64,000 bases of DNA from Peptostreptococcaceae bacterium (lineage in GTDB: Bacteria; Bacillota; Clostridia; Peptostreptococcales; Peptostreptococcaceae), in NCBI GenBank assembly GCA_902363255.1, contig CABIZO010000005.1, positions 186,001 through 250,000 on the forward strand, written 5' to 3'. The notes below the pieces were generated by a model, which saw nothing but the letters and a program-made list of their open reading frames with translations, did no database searches and had not been told where the DNA came from. Shown here one piece after another: positions 34,820-44,511 of the stretch; positions within the stretch are counted from its first letter, which is position 1, and every line of letters starts with the position of its first letter. Both the position numbers and the translations under genes were made by a program.

Positions 34820-35440
34820 ATTCAACTAAATCAAAGACAACAAAAGATAATAGAAATAGTAAAAGAGAATGAGCCTATAACAAGTGAACAAATCGCGTCT
34901 ATGTTAAATGTTACTCGTGCCACATTAAGATCAGACTTAGCTATCCTGACGATGACGGGTATATTAGATGCAAGGCCAAAGGTAGGTTATTTCTATGCGG
35001 GAATAAATAAACTTAACTTAGTAGGAAACGACATGAAAAATAAAAAGGTTGAAGATATCATGAGTATTCCTGTAATAGCTAGAAAAGATGATAGCTTATA
35101 TGAAGTAATAGTAAATATGTTTTTATCAGATGTGGGGAGTATTTTTATAACTGATAATGATGAAAGTTTATGTGGTATAGTTTCGAGAAAAGATTTATTA
35201 AAGGCAACTATAGGCGGTGCAGATATGAACAAGATGCCTATAGGAATGATAATGACTAGAACACCTAATATTATTACAGTAGAAAAAGAGGATAGTGTTA
35301 TTGTAGTTGCTAAAAAAATAATAGAGCATGAAATCGACTCTATTCCAGTGGTTGAAAATATAGATGATAAAAGTAAGGTAGTAGGAAAAATATCAAAAAC
35401 AAATATTACAAAGTTATTCTTAGAAATCGTAGACAATTAA
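34820..35440 (+). CDS. ccpN: CcpN-like regulator with HTH and two CBS domains
   Basis: The protein has an N-terminal winged helix (LNQRQQKIIEIVKENEPITS, then QIASMLNVTRATLRSDLAIL) and two CBS domains (VEDIMSIPVIARKDDSLYEV and IGMIMTRTPNIITVEKEDSV). It matches Bacillus CcpN (YqzB), a repressor of gluconeogenic genes, and lies before ppsR and after glyS as in Bacillus. The start is unusual. The only canonical codon in frame, GTG at 34811, is inside the ribosome binding site, which reads AAAGAAGGTGAT (11 of 12 bases of the ideal). The ATT at 34820 has eight bases of spacing and would begin (M)QLNQRQ, giving 206 residues. Gene and family are firm; the exact start is inferred. Confidence 0.88.
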   Translation: MQLNQRQQKIIEIVKENEPITSEQIASMLNVTRATLRSDLAILTMTGILDARPKVGYFYAGINKLNLVGNDMKNKKVEDIMSIPVIARKDDSLYEVIVNMFLSDVGSIFITDNDESLCGIVSRKDLLKATIGGADMNKMPIGMIMTRTPNIITVEKEDSVIVVAKKIIEHEIDSIPVVENIDDKSKVVGKISKTNITKLFLEIVDN

Positions 35441-35450
35441 GGAGGAGAAT

Positions 35451-36290
35451 ATGGAGAGTTTTATATTATATGCAATATCCGATTCAATAGGGGAGACAGC
35501 ACAACAAGTTGCTAAAGCAGCTATATCACAATTTGATATAAAAGAAGAATCTTACGATATAAGAAGATTTCCTTATGTTTCTAATAAGGAAATTCTTCTT
35601 GAAATATTAGAAAGTGCTAAAACTGAAAATGCCATAATTGTATATACATTAGTAAGTGAAAATTTAGGCGATATTGTTGAAGATTTCTGCTCAAAAGAAA
35701 ATTTACATTGTGTAGATTTAATGTCTCAAATATTAAATATTTTAACAGAAAAGATAGGGGAATCTCCAAGAAGAGAGCCTGGTATAATCAGAAGAATGAA
35801 TGAAGAATACTTTAGAAGAATAGAAGCTATAGAGTTTGCTGTTAAGTATGATGATGGAAAAGATCCAAGAGGGGTATTAAAAGCTGACTTAGTTTTAGTT
35901 GGGATATCAAGAACTTCAAAAACTCCACTTAGTATGTACTTAGCAAATAGAAATATAAAAGTGGCTAATATTCCTTTAGTACCAGAAATTCCAATACCTA
36001 AAGAAGTATATGAGATAAATCCTAAAAAAATTATAGGGCTTACTAATACGCCAGAAAAACTTAATGAAATAAGACAAGCGAGACTTAAAGCTCTTGGCCT
36101 ATCAAGTAATGCAAACTATGCTAAGCTAGATAGAATTTTAGAAGAATTAGATTATTCTGATGAAGTAATGAAAAAATTATCTTGTCCAGTTATTAATGTT
36201 GCAGACAAAGCAATAGAAGAAACAGCTGGATTAATTTTAGATATTATGAAAGAAAATGGTTTAAAGAAAAAAATACACACAGCTAAATAA
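35451..36290 (+). CDS. ppsR: Pyruvate,phosphate dikinase regulatory protein
   Basis: This 279-residue DUF299 protein is a bifunctional kinase/phosphorylase that inactivates PPDK by ADP-dependent phosphorylation and reactivates it with phosphate. It has the DSIGETA motif at the N-terminus and the P-loop-like GISRTSKTPLSMYLANR (about residue 152). The target gene ppdK lies 54 bases downstream, which fits PPDK rather than PEP synthase as the target. It starts 10 bases after the CcpN-like gene behind AAGGAGGAG. Confidence 0.95.
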   Translation: MESFILYAISDSIGETAQQVAKAAISQFDIKEESYDIRRFPYVSNKEILLEILESAKTENAIIVYTLVSENLGDIVEDFCSKENLHCVDLMSQILNILTEKIGESPRREPGIIRRMNEEYFRRIEAIEFAVKYDDGKDPRGVLKADLVLVGISRTSKTPLSMYLANRNIKVANIPLVPEIPIPKEVYEINPKKIIGLTNTPEKLNEIRQARLKALGLSSNANYAKLDRILEELDYSDEVMKKLSCPVINVADKAIEETAGLILDIMKENGLKKKIHTAK

Positions 36291-36344
36291 AATCTTTTAA
36301 AGTAAAGATTTGCATAAATAAATATTTAAAAGGGGATTCGTGAT

Positions 36345-38969
36345 ATGAGTGTTAAATACGTTTATAGCTTTGATGAAGGCAGTAAAGAAATGAAATCATT
36401 ATTAGGAGGAAAGGGAGCTAATTTAGCAGAAATGACTAAAATAGGCCTTCCTGTGCCTCCTGGATTTACTATAACAACTGAGTCATGTATCGATTACTAT
36501 GAAAACAACAAAACAATAAAACAAGAAATTATAAACCAAATTGAAGAAAAATTATCTTCTTTAGAAAAAGACCTAAATAAGCAATTGGGAAGTGAAGAAA
36601 ATCCACTTCTTGTGTCTGTTCGTTCTGGAGCAGTGATATCAATGCCAGGTATGATGGATACTATATTAAATTTAGGATTAAATGATAGTACAGTTAAGGC
36701 ATTAGCTAAAGCAACTGACAACGAAAGATTTGCATATGATAGTTACAGAAGATTTATACAAATGTTTTCTGATGTTGCAATGGAAGTTCCAAAATATAAA
36801 TTTGAGAATGTACTAGATAGATATAAAGAAGAAAATAATTTTAAATTTGATACAGATTTAACATGTGATCATTTAAAATCAATTGTAGAAGAATATAAGG
36901 CAATATACAAAAAAGAAGTTAGGGATGATTTTCCGCAAGATCCAAAAAAACAATTAATGTTAGCTGTAGAGGCCGTATTTAGATCTTGGAATAATCCAAG
37001 AGCTATAATATACCGTAGATTAAATGATATTCCAAACGACTTAGGAACAGCAGTAAACATACAATCAATGGTATTTGGTAATATGGGAGATACTTCTGGG
37101 ACAGGTGTTGCCTTTACAAGGGACCCTGCTACAGGAGAAAATAAGTTGTTAGGAGAATACTTAATAAATGCACAAGGTGAAGATGTTGTTGCAGGTATAA
37201 GAACTCCTCAACCTATAGATACACTTAAAGAAGTAATGCCAGAAATTTATGAACAATTTATGGATACTGTTAAAACTTTAGAACATCATTATAAAGATAT
37301 GCAAGATGTTGAGTTTACAATAGAAAAAGGTAGATTATTCTTCTTACAAACTAGAAATGGTAAAAGAACTGCTGCATCTGCTATAAATGTGGCAGTAGAT
37401 TTAGTTGAAGAAGGTTTAATAACTAAAGAAGAAGCTATAATGAGGGTTGAACCTAAACAATTAGATCAGTTACTACACCCTAAGTTTGAAGATAAAGCAT
37501 TAAAAGAAGCTACTATTTTAGCAAAAGGATTGCCGGCATCACCAGGAGCTGGAAGTGGTAAAATCTACTTTACTGCTGAAGATGCTGCAGAGGCTTCAAA
37601 AAATGGAGAAAAAGTAATACTTGTAAGACAAGAAACATCTCCTGAAGATATAGAAGGAATGGTTTGCTCACAAGGTATACTTACTGCAAGAGGTGGTATG
37701 ACTTCTCATGCAGCAGTTGTTGCTAGAGGTATGGGTAAATGTTGTGTTGCTGGTTGTGGTGAGATAAAAGTTGATGAAGCAGCTAAAGAAGTAAGAAAAG
37801 ACGACTTAGTGTTAAAAGAAGGAGATTTCATATCTCTAGATGGTTCAACAGGTATTGTTTATCTAGGAGAAGTGGCTAAAACAGAAGTAGCTATGACAGG
37901 AAACTTTGAGAAGTTAATGAACTGGGTTGATGAAATTAGAGGTATGAAAGTTAGAACTAATGCAGATAACCCAAGAGACGCAAAAACTGCTGTAGATTTT
38001 GGTGCAGAAGGTATAGGGCTTTGTAGAACTGAGCATATGTTCTTCGATGAAGATAGAATACCTGCTGTTAGAAAGATGATATTATCAAATACTGTGGAAG
38101 ATAGAGTTGAGGCTTTGGATAAGTTATTACCTATGCAACAACAAGATTTTGTTGATATATATAAGGTTATGGGTGATAGACCAGTTAATATAAGATTATT
38201 AGATCCACCTCTTCATGAGTTCTTACCACATGATGATGAAACAATAGAAGAGCTTGCTAAAGATATGAATATACCAGCAAGTGAAATTAAAAAGAGAATA
38301 GTTGATTTAGCTGAATTTAACCCTATGCTTGGTCATAGAGGATGTAGATTAGCAGTTACTTATCCAGAAATAGCAGTAATGCAAACTAAGGCTATAATAA
38401 ATGCTGTTATTGAAGTTAACAAAGAAGGTTTAAATGTGGAACCTGAAATAATGATTCCTTTAGTAGGTGCACTAAATGAATTCAGAGTAGTTAAGAATAT
38501 TATAGTAGAAACAGCAAATCAAATAATAGAAGAGAATAATGTTGACTTGAAATATACTGTAGGTACAATGATAGAGATACCTAGAGCTTGTTTAATAGCT
38601 GATGAAATAGCAAGAGAAGCTGATTTCTTCTCATTTGGTACAAATGACTTAACACAAATGACATTTGGATATTCTAGAGATGATGCTGGAAAATTCTTAG
38701 GTCAATATGTGGATGAAGAAATACTAGAAAAAGATCCATTCCAAGTATTAGACCAAAATGGTGTCGGTAAATTAGTAAAAATGGCATCAACACTAGCTAG
38801 ACAAGAAAAAGGTGATAAAATTAAACTTGGAATATGTGGAGAACATGGAGGAGACCCTGCATCAGTAGAGTTCTGTTATAATACTGGACTTAACTATGTA
38901 TCTTGCTCACCATATAGAGTGCCGATAGCTAGACTTGCAGCAGCGCAAGCAACTATTAAAAATAAATAA
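36345..38969 (+). CDS. ppdK: Pyruvate, phosphate dikinase
   Basis: This 874-residue enzyme interconverts pyruvate, ATP and phosphate with PEP, AMP and pyrophosphate. The N-terminal nucleotide-binding domain (GGKGANLAEMTKIGLPVPPG, exactly 20 residues), the phosphohistidine domain with GGMTSHAAVVARGMGK (His455) and the C-terminal PEP/pyruvate domain with CGEHGGDPASVEF are all present. The length equals the Clostridium symbiosum enzyme. With ppsR and the CcpN-like gene upstream, the cluster controls carbon flow at pyruvate/PEP. A terminator follows. Confidence 0.98.
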   Translation: MSVKYVYSFDEGSKEMKSLLGGKGANLAEMTKIGLPVPPGFTITTESCIDYYENNKTIKQEIINQIEEKLSSLEKDLNKQLGSEENPLLVSVRSGAVISMPGMMDTILNLGLNDSTVKALAKATDNERFAYDSYRRFIQMFSDVAMEVPKYKFENVLDRYKEENNFKFDTDLTCDHLKSIVEEYKAIYKKEVRDDFPQDPKKQLMLAVEAVFRSWNNPRAIIYRRLNDIPNDLGTAVNIQSMVFGNMGDTSGTGVAFTRDPATGENKLLGEYLINAQGEDVVAGIRTPQPIDTLKEVMPEIYEQFMDTVKTLEHHYKDMQDVEFTIEKGRLFFLQTRNGKRTAASAINVAVDLVEEGLITKEEAIMRVEPKQLDQLLHPKFEDKALKEATILAKGLPASPGAGSGKIYFTAEDAAEASKNGEKVILVRQETSPEDIEGMVCSQGILTARGGMTSHAAVVARGMGKCCVAGCGEIKVDEAAKEVRKDDLVLKEGDFISLDGSTGIVYLGEVAKTEVAMTGNFEKLMNWVDEIRGMKVRTNADNPRDAKTAVDFGAEGIGLCRTEHMFFDEDRIPAVRKMILSNTVEDRVEALDKLLPMQQQDFVDIYKVMGDRPVNIRLLDPPLHEFLPHDDETIEELAKDMNIPASEIKKRIVDLAEFNPMLGHRGCRLAVTYPEIAVMQTKAIINAVIEVNKEGLNVEPEIMIPLVGALNEFRVVKNIIVETANQIIEENNVDLKYTVGTMIEIPRACLIADEIAREADFFSFGTNDLTQMTFGYSRDDAGKFLGQYVDEEILEKDPFQVLDQNGVGKLVKMASTLARQEKGDKIKLGICGEHGGDPASVEFCYNTGLNYVSCSPYRVPIARLAAAQATIKNK

Positions 38970-39007
38970 TATATTACTATTATAAATAAATTTAAAATTA
39001 TTTTTGA

Positions 39008-39050
39008 AAACCCCGTAAACACTATTGAATAGTGCTTATGGGGTTTGATA
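39008..39050 (+). terminator. Terminator of ppdK
   Basis: AAACCCCGTAAACACTATT pairs with AATAGTGCTTATGGGGTTT with two mismatched or wobble pairs. Little T tract follows. Confidence 0.72.
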
Positions 39051-39212
39051 TTTAAATAAAATAAAGACGAGAAGAGTATTGAAAAAGTCACAATACTATA
39101 TATAAGGGGATATAATAGCATATTAATGTTAAATTATTATTAAAAATATTAAAAAATAGGAAATTTGACTTGAATATTAATATATAATTTTATTATAAGG
39201 GGGTGTTATATA

Positions 39213-40856
39213 TTGATAGGTATGATGATTATTTGTGCATTAGTTCTATTAATATGCATAACATCAAGCAAGGTGTTATATAAATTTGGAGTACCTATTC
39301 TTTTAATATTTATAGTATTAGGAATGCTATTCGGATCAGATGGAATTGTTGGAATATATTTTGATAACTATGACCTTACAAATAAACTGTGCTCAATTGC
39401 GCTAATTTTCATAATGTTCTTCGGTGGATTTGGGACCAATTGGAACATGGCAAAATCAGTTGCGATTCCATCAATATTTATGTCTACTTTAGGGGTTATT
39501 ATAACAGCTGGTTTAACTGGAGTTTTTTGCGTTGCAGTATTAAAGACAGATTTATTAGAAGGTTTACTCATAGGATCTATAGTTGCATCTACAGATGCGG
39601 CATCAGTTTTTTCCATACTACGTTCACAAAAATTAAATCTAAAGGGATCCATTGCATCCATATTAGAAATTGAGAGTGGAAGCAATGATCCAATTGCTTA
39701 TATGCTAACTGTTATACTGCTTGGATTGATGTCTAATAAAGGTTATGGGATTATAGTGCCTATGTTGATAAGTCAAATTTTTGTAGGTATAATATCAGCA
39801 ATAATATTAGCAAAATTTACAATATATTTACTAAGACATATTAATTTTGAAATAGACGGATTTTATCCCATATTTGTAACTGCCATTGCAGTACTATCAT
39901 ACGCACTAAGTGTATATTTAGGAGGTAATGGTTACTTAAGTGCATATATATCAGGTATTATTATTGGCAATAGCAAGATTCCACATAAAAAAAGTATATT
40001 TCAATTCTTTGATGGTATATCATGGATTATGCAAATAATGCTATTTTTTCTATTGGGATTATTATCATTTCCATCAAGAATGTCATCTATAATGATAGAG
40101 GGTATTGCAATATCTATATTTATGATTCTTATAGCAAGACCTGTGGCTACATTTAGTATATTAACTTGGTTTAAGGTACCATTCAAGCAACAAATTTTCA
40201 TATCGTGGGTTGGACTTAGAGGTGCAGCATCAATAGCTTTTGCAATATATGCAGTAACTTATGGAATTACCATTCATAATGATATTTTCCACATTATATT
40301 TTTTGTAGCACTATTTTCTGTTGCAGTCCAGGGTAGTCTTATTCCAAAGGTAGCTAAAAAACTTGATTTAATAGATGAACAATCTTCCGTATTAAAAACT
40401 TTTAATGATTATAAAGAAGAAATTGGAACTAAATTAATTGAATTATTAATTGATTCAAATAGTAATTTTGCGAACAAAACAATAATGGATGCGAATATAC
40501 CAGAAGACATACTTATAGTGATGATAAAAAGAGATGGAGATGTATTTGTTCCAAATGGATCTACATTAATATTACCAGAAGATATATTAGTATTAACAGG
40601 TAATAACTTAGACAAATTTAGAGAGTATAAAGAAGAAAAAAGTGTGAAACTAATGGAAATTTCTGTTTCTAAAAATAGTCATTTAGTTAATAAAGCTATT
40701 GTAGATGTAGATATGCCAGAAGATATTTTAATAGTAATGATAAAAAGACACGGAAGTATAATAATACCAAATGGATCTACCTTAATATTACCAGGGGACA
40801 TTTTAGTAATAACAGGAACACATTTAAATGAAGTAAATGTGCTTGCAACATCATAA
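39213..40856 (+). CDS. Cation/proton antiporter (CPA1, NhaP2/CvrA type) with RCK_C repeats
   Basis: The 547-residue protein has about 12 membrane helices with the CPA1 pattern (LFGSDGIVG, STDAASVFSILRSQ, ESGSNDPIAYMLT, WVGLRGAASIAFAIYA) and two C-terminal TrkA_C (RCK_C) domains arranged as a tandem duplicate of 72 residues (NIPEDILIVMIKR.. and DMPEDILIVMIKR..). It probably exchanges K+ or Na+ for H+ at the membrane with gating by a bound ligand; in firmicutes RCK_C domains often bind c-di-AMP, here an inference. The start is the TTG at 39213 behind AAGGGGG; ATGs at 39222 and 39225 are alternatives. Confidence 0.9.
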   Translation: MIGMMIICALVLLICITSSKVLYKFGVPILLIFIVLGMLFGSDGIVGIYFDNYDLTNKLCSIALIFIMFFGGFGTNWNMAKSVAIPSIFMSTLGVIITAGLTGVFCVAVLKTDLLEGLLIGSIVASTDAASVFSILRSQKLNLKGSIASILEIESGSNDPIAYMLTVILLGLMSNKGYGIIVPMLISQIFVGIISAIILAKFTIYLLRHINFEIDGFYPIFVTAIAVLSYALSVYLGGNGYLSAYISGIIIGNSKIPHKKSIFQFFDGISWIMQIMLFFLLGLLSFPSRMSSIMIEGIAISIFMILIARPVATFSILTWFKVPFKQQIFISWVGLRGAASIAFAIYAVTYGITIHNDIFHIIFFVALFSVAVQGSLIPKVAKKLDLIDEQSSVLKTFNDYKEEIGTKLIELLIDSNSNFANKTIMDANIPEDILIVMIKRDGDVFVPNGSTLILPEDILVLTGNNLDKFREYKEEKSVKLMEISVSKNSHLVNKAIVDVDMPEDILIVMIKRHGSIIIPNGSTLILPGDILVITGTHLNEVNVLATS

Positions 40857-40921
40857 GTTTGTAGAGGATAAAGTTGTTTAGGTTTTATGTTTATTAAATT
40901 AGTTTATAAAACTATGAAAAT

Positions 40922-40973
40922 AAAAAACTATTTTGAATTTACACTTATTAAAGTGAACTCAAAATAGTTTTTT
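40922..40973 (+). terminator. Terminator of the antiporter gene
   Basis: AAAAAACTATTTTGA pairs with TCAAAATAGTTTTTT, with an inner CACTT/AAGTG stem, ending in T. Confidence 0.82.
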
Positions 40974-41010
40974 ATTATTTAAGAAAGATAATAAGTTTAG
41001 ATTTATTTAA

Positions 41011-41039
41011 AAAAATCGGAGCCTTAGGCTTCCGATTTT
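41011..41039 (-). terminator. Terminator of the reverse-strand M24 peptidase
   Basis: AAAATCGGA...GCC and GGC...TCCGATTTT form a stem (one bulged base), with a T tract on the reverse strand. It faces the antiporter terminator, so the two converging genes are insulated. Confidence 0.8.
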
Positions 41040-41060
41040 CTATAAATATTAAAGTACTAA

Positions 41061-42140
41061 TTATTTTATAACAATTAAATCTTTAGTTACGTTGTTTAAT
41101 ACTTCACATCCATCTTCAGTTATTAATACTAAATCTTCTATTCTAACTCCAACTTCACCTGGTAAGTATACACCTGGTTCAACAGAGAATATCATACCTG
41201 GCTTTAATATAGCTTCATTTACAGAAGATACATCACCAAATTCATGACATTCCATTCCTATAGAGTGACCAGTTCTATGAGTAAAGTATTCTCCGTAACC
41301 TTTTTCAGTTATGTAGTCACGGCAAGCATTATCTACATCACAGAATCTATTTCCTGGTTTACAAGCAGCTATACCTCTTAGGTTAGCTTCTTTAACTATC
41401 TCATATACTTCTTTTCCTTTTTCAGAAACTTCACCAATAAATACTGTTCTAGTCATATCAGAACAATATCCATCTTTTACACAACCTATGTCAAGAACAA
41501 CAGAATCTCCAAATTTACCTTTAGAATTATCTGATTCATGGTGAGGGTCAGCTGCATTAGCTCCATATCCTATGATTGGATCAAAAGAAAATTCTGGAGC
41601 ACCCATTTCACTATACATCTCGAATAATTTATCTGCCATTTCTAATTCAGTGTAACCTTCTGTTACAAGAGGCATTAATTTTTCCATAGCAGCATCATTT
41701 ATTTTTGATGCGACTCTCATTAATTCTTGTTCTTTTTCATCTTTTATTTGACGTATATCATCTACTATAAATGATCCATCAATAAATTTAGTTGCATTTA
41801 ATTTACCCATTAAAGGTAATAAGAATTTAGCTGGCCATACTTTATCTATACCAACTACAGTATTTTCTCTCATACAATTTGCTAACATACCTACATAATC
41901 ATCAGTATCATCAAAGTAAACTATTTCAGCTCCTTCAATTGGAGTAGATTGTGGGAATAGTTTACCTATGAAAAACTTATGGTTACCCTCAACATCAAGA
42001 TAAAGAGCAAGCATTCTTTCTCCACAGTTTAGCATACGGCCTGTTAAATAACATATAGAAGCTGGATCAGCTACTATTAGTTGAGGAATATTGTTTTCCT
42101 TCATTGATGTAATGATTCTTTGTAATTTCATTTGATCCAT
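41061..42140 (-). CDS. M24 family Xaa-Pro peptidase (PepQ-like)
   Basis: The 359-residue protein has a creatinase-like N-terminal domain (LIVADPASICYLTGR) and a pita-bread M24 domain with the five metal ligands visible in VVLDIGCVKDGYCSDMTRT (two Asp), HRTGHSIGMECHE (His), FSVEPGVYL (Glu) and GVRIEDLVLITE (Glu). It cleaves X-Pro dipeptides or X-Pro bonds of short peptides. It starts with ATG at 42140 behind AGGGGG. It is divergently placed from the aminopeptidase P gene and adjoins peptide-transport and PepT genes, supporting a role in peptide use. Confidence 0.93.
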   Translation of the reverse strand: MDQMKLQRIITSMKENNIPQLIVADPASICYLTGRMLNCGERMLALYLDVEGNHKFFIGKLFPQSTPIEGAEIVYFDDTDDYVGMLANCMRENTVVGIDKVWPAKFLLPLMGKLNATKFIDGSFIVDDIRQIKDEKEQELMRVASKINDAAMEKLMPLVTEGYTELEMADKLFEMYSEMGAPEFSFDPIIGYGANAADPHHESDNSKGKFGDSVVLDIGCVKDGYCSDMTRTVFIGEVSEKGKEVYEIVKEANLRGIAACKPGNRFCDVDNACRDYITEKGYGEYFTHRTGHSIGMECHEFGDVSSVNEAILKPGMIFSVEPGVYLPGEVGVRIEDLVLITEDGCEVLNNVTKDLIVIK

Positions 42141-42209
42141 TAATAAATCCCCCTATTGTAAGTACAAATTAATTAATTTAAAATTTAGTAATCTAAATTA
42201 ACTAAGATA

Positions 42210-42238
42210 ATTGTAGTATTCATGTTTGACAAAGTCAA
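42210..42238 (-). promoter_or_regulatory. Promoter of the M24 peptidase with palindromic -35 region
   Basis: On the reverse strand, TTGACT, 17 bases, TACAAT. The -35 is half of the palindrome TTGAC-AAA-GTCAA (42226-42238), a possible operator. Confidence 0.65.
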
Positions 42239-42240
42239 TA

Positions 42241-42546
42241 TTAGTCATCCAAAACTTAAAAAATAAAAAAATAAGATATTCAGACTTAAATAATAATTCT
42301 AATAATTCTAAAAATTGTAATAAAATGTAGTGATAGCGAGTAATACGGCGAATAATAGTATATTTATATAAAAATACATTGATATATAGTGTAATTATTC
42401 AAGTATTATATTATAATTACTGGTGATAAGACATGTTAAATACAAATATATATTTCAAATGAAATAATTATATTAAAATGTATATAACTTGTAGCTAATT
42501 TAATGTCAAATGTTTTACAAAATATTATGTTTAGGGGTGGATAGTT
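42241..42546. other. Non-coding region between divergent peptidase genes
   Basis: The gap between the two peptidase starts spans 42141-42546. Apart from the reverse-strand promoter there is no reading frame supported by a ribosome binding site. A clear forward promoter was not singled out; candidate A-T-rich -10 elements are plentiful near 42400-42420 (TATAAT in ATATTATAATTAC). Confidence 0.6.
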
Positions 42547-44340
42547 ATGAGTATAGTAAATAGGGTATCTGCACTTAGAAAAATAATGGAAGATAGAAAC
42601 ATTGATGCTTACATTATTCCTTCTGCAGACAATCATCAAAGTGAGTATGTTGGGGAGCATTTTAAATCTAGACAATTTATTTCAGGATTTAAAGGTTCAG
42701 CAGGAACTGTAGTAATAACTAAAGAAAAAGCTGGATTATGGACTGATGGAAGATATTTTATACAAGCTGAAAAAGAGTTATCAGGAAGTGGTATTGACTT
42801 ATTCAAAATGGGAGAAGAGGGAGTACCTACTGTTAATGAGTTTGTAGTAGAAAATATAACACAAGGTGGAAGTTTAGGTTTTGATGGAAGATTAATAGCA
42901 GCTGGTGAAGGATTAGAGCTTAAAGCAGAATTAGGAAAGAAAAACGTTACCATTAAGTATGATGAAGATCTTATTGATTTAGTATGGGGAGATAGACCGA
43001 GTTTATCTGAAGAAAAAGCCTTTGGACTGGATGAAAAGTATGCTGGAGAAAGTTTTGAATCAAAAATAAATAGAATAAGAAGTGTTATGAGAGAAAATAA
43101 TGCAACTATTCATGTGGTTACAACTTTAGATGAAGTAGCATGGATTTTTAATATAAGAGGAAATGATGTAAGTTATACGCCAGTAGTGCTTGCTTATGCA
43201 GCAATTACTCTTGATAAAACTTATTTATTTATTGATGAGAAAAAGCTTGATGATAATATCAAATCAGAATTTAATAAATCTAGTATAGAAATAAGACCAT
43301 ACAATGATGTTTATGATTTTATAGAAAATTTAGATGAAAAAGAAGTTATAATGTTAGATACAGAGAGAGTAAATTATTCTCTATATAATAGTATTTCTGA
43401 AAATATTAAAAAAGTAGAAATAGAAAACCCTGCAGTTTTAATGAAGGCAATGAAAAATAAAACTGAGTTAAATAATATAAAAAATGCCTATATAAAGGAT
43501 GGTATAGCTTGTACTAAATTTATGTACTGGTTAAAAAATAATGTTGGTAAAATTCCAATAAGTGAGCTTAGTGCATCAGAAAAATTATTACAACTTAGAA
43601 AAGAGCAAGAAGGATTTGTTGATTTAAGTTTTGAAACTATAGCAGGTTACAAAGAACATGCAGCTATGATGCATTATGCAGCAACTGAAGAAAGTGATTA
43701 TGAAATAGATGCAGAGCATATGTTATTAGTGGATTCTGGTGGTCATTATTTAGAGGGAACTACTGATATAACAAGAACTTACATATTAGGAGAGATATCA
43801 GATGAACTAAAAACTCATTATACTGCAGTACTTAGAGGAATGATAAATCTTTCAATGGCTAAGTTTTTATATGGATGTAGAGGATATAACTTAGATATAC
43901 TTGCAAGAGGCCCAATGTGGGATATGGGAATTGACTACAAATGTGGAACAGGACATGGTGTAGGATATATGTTAAGCGTACATGAAGGACCAACTGGATT
44001 TAGATGGTATATTGTGCCTGCTAAACATGAAACAACTCCATTTGAAGAAGGTATGGTTATAACAAATGAACCAGGAATTTATATGGAAGGCTCTCATGGA
44101 ATTCGTATAGAAAATCAATTAGTTGTTAAAAAACTAGAAAAAAATATAAATGGACAATTTATGGCATTTGATACAATAACTATGTGTCCAATAGATTTAG
44201 ATGGAATTAATCCAACTTTAATGAATGAAAGAGAAAAAGCATTTTTAAATGATTATCATAAGAATGTATATGAAACAATCAGTCCTTATTTAACTGATGA
44301 AGAAAAAGATTGGTTAAAAGAATATACAAGAGAAATATAA
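42547..44340 (+). CDS. Aminopeptidase P (M24B, large three-domain form)
   Basis: This 597-residue Xaa-Pro aminopeptidase removes N-terminal residues next to proline. It has two creatinase-like N-terminal domains (ALRKIMEDRNIDAYIIPSAD, LDEVAWIFNIRGNDV) and a catalytic M24 domain with DSGGHYLEGTTDITRTY, GTGHGVGYMLSVHEGP, TNEPGIYMEG and HGIRIENQLVV, giving Asp-Asp-His-Glu-Glu ligands. The length is that of the long (eukaryote-like, also firmicute) APP form. It starts with ATG behind AGGGGTGG. Confidence 0.94.
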   Translation: MSIVNRVSALRKIMEDRNIDAYIIPSADNHQSEYVGEHFKSRQFISGFKGSAGTVVITKEKAGLWTDGRYFIQAEKELSGSGIDLFKMGEEGVPTVNEFVVENITQGGSLGFDGRLIAAGEGLELKAELGKKNVTIKYDEDLIDLVWGDRPSLSEEKAFGLDEKYAGESFESKINRIRSVMRENNATIHVVTTLDEVAWIFNIRGNDVSYTPVVLAYAAITLDKTYLFIDEKKLDDNIKSEFNKSSIEIRPYNDVYDFIENLDEKEVIMLDTERVNYSLYNSISENIKKVEIENPAVLMKAMKNKTELNNIKNAYIKDGIACTKFMYWLKNNVGKIPISELSASEKLLQLRKEQEGFVDLSFETIAGYKEHAAMMHYAATEESDYEIDAEHMLLVDSGGHYLEGTTDITRTYILGEISDELKTHYTAVLRGMINLSMAKFLYGCRGYNLDILARGPMWDMGIDYKCGTGHGVGYMLSVHEGPTGFRWYIVPAKHETTPFEEGMVITNEPGIYMEGSHGIRIENQLVVKKLEKNINGQFMAFDTITMCPIDLDGINPTLMNEREKAFLNDYHKNVYETISPYLTDEEKDWLKEYTREI

Positions 44341-44370
44341 TATAAAATTTGGTATCAAATTAGGTGGTTT

Positions 44371-44410
44371 ATAACTATTAAAGATGTATTGTTACATATT
44401 TAATAGTTAT
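44371..44410 (+). promoter_or_regulatory. Hairpin upstream of the peptide transporter
   Basis: ATAACTATTAAA pairs with TTTAATAGTTAT, with an inner ATGTA/TACAT stem. No T tract follows, so a terminator is possible but weak; an operator or RNA element is the alternative. Confidence 0.45.
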
Positions 44411-44511
44411 CATAAATCTGTGTACGACATAATCAGACATATTTATTAACAGCTTAGGAAATGACTGATTAGAAAAGATACACGACAAATACATTATATA
44501 TGGGGGACAAC

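Noticed and set aside
39389..39673. Forward-strand second frame of 94 residues within the antiporter gene.
   Set aside because: It overlaps the conserved membrane domain in another frame and has aberrant composition for a protein of this genome.
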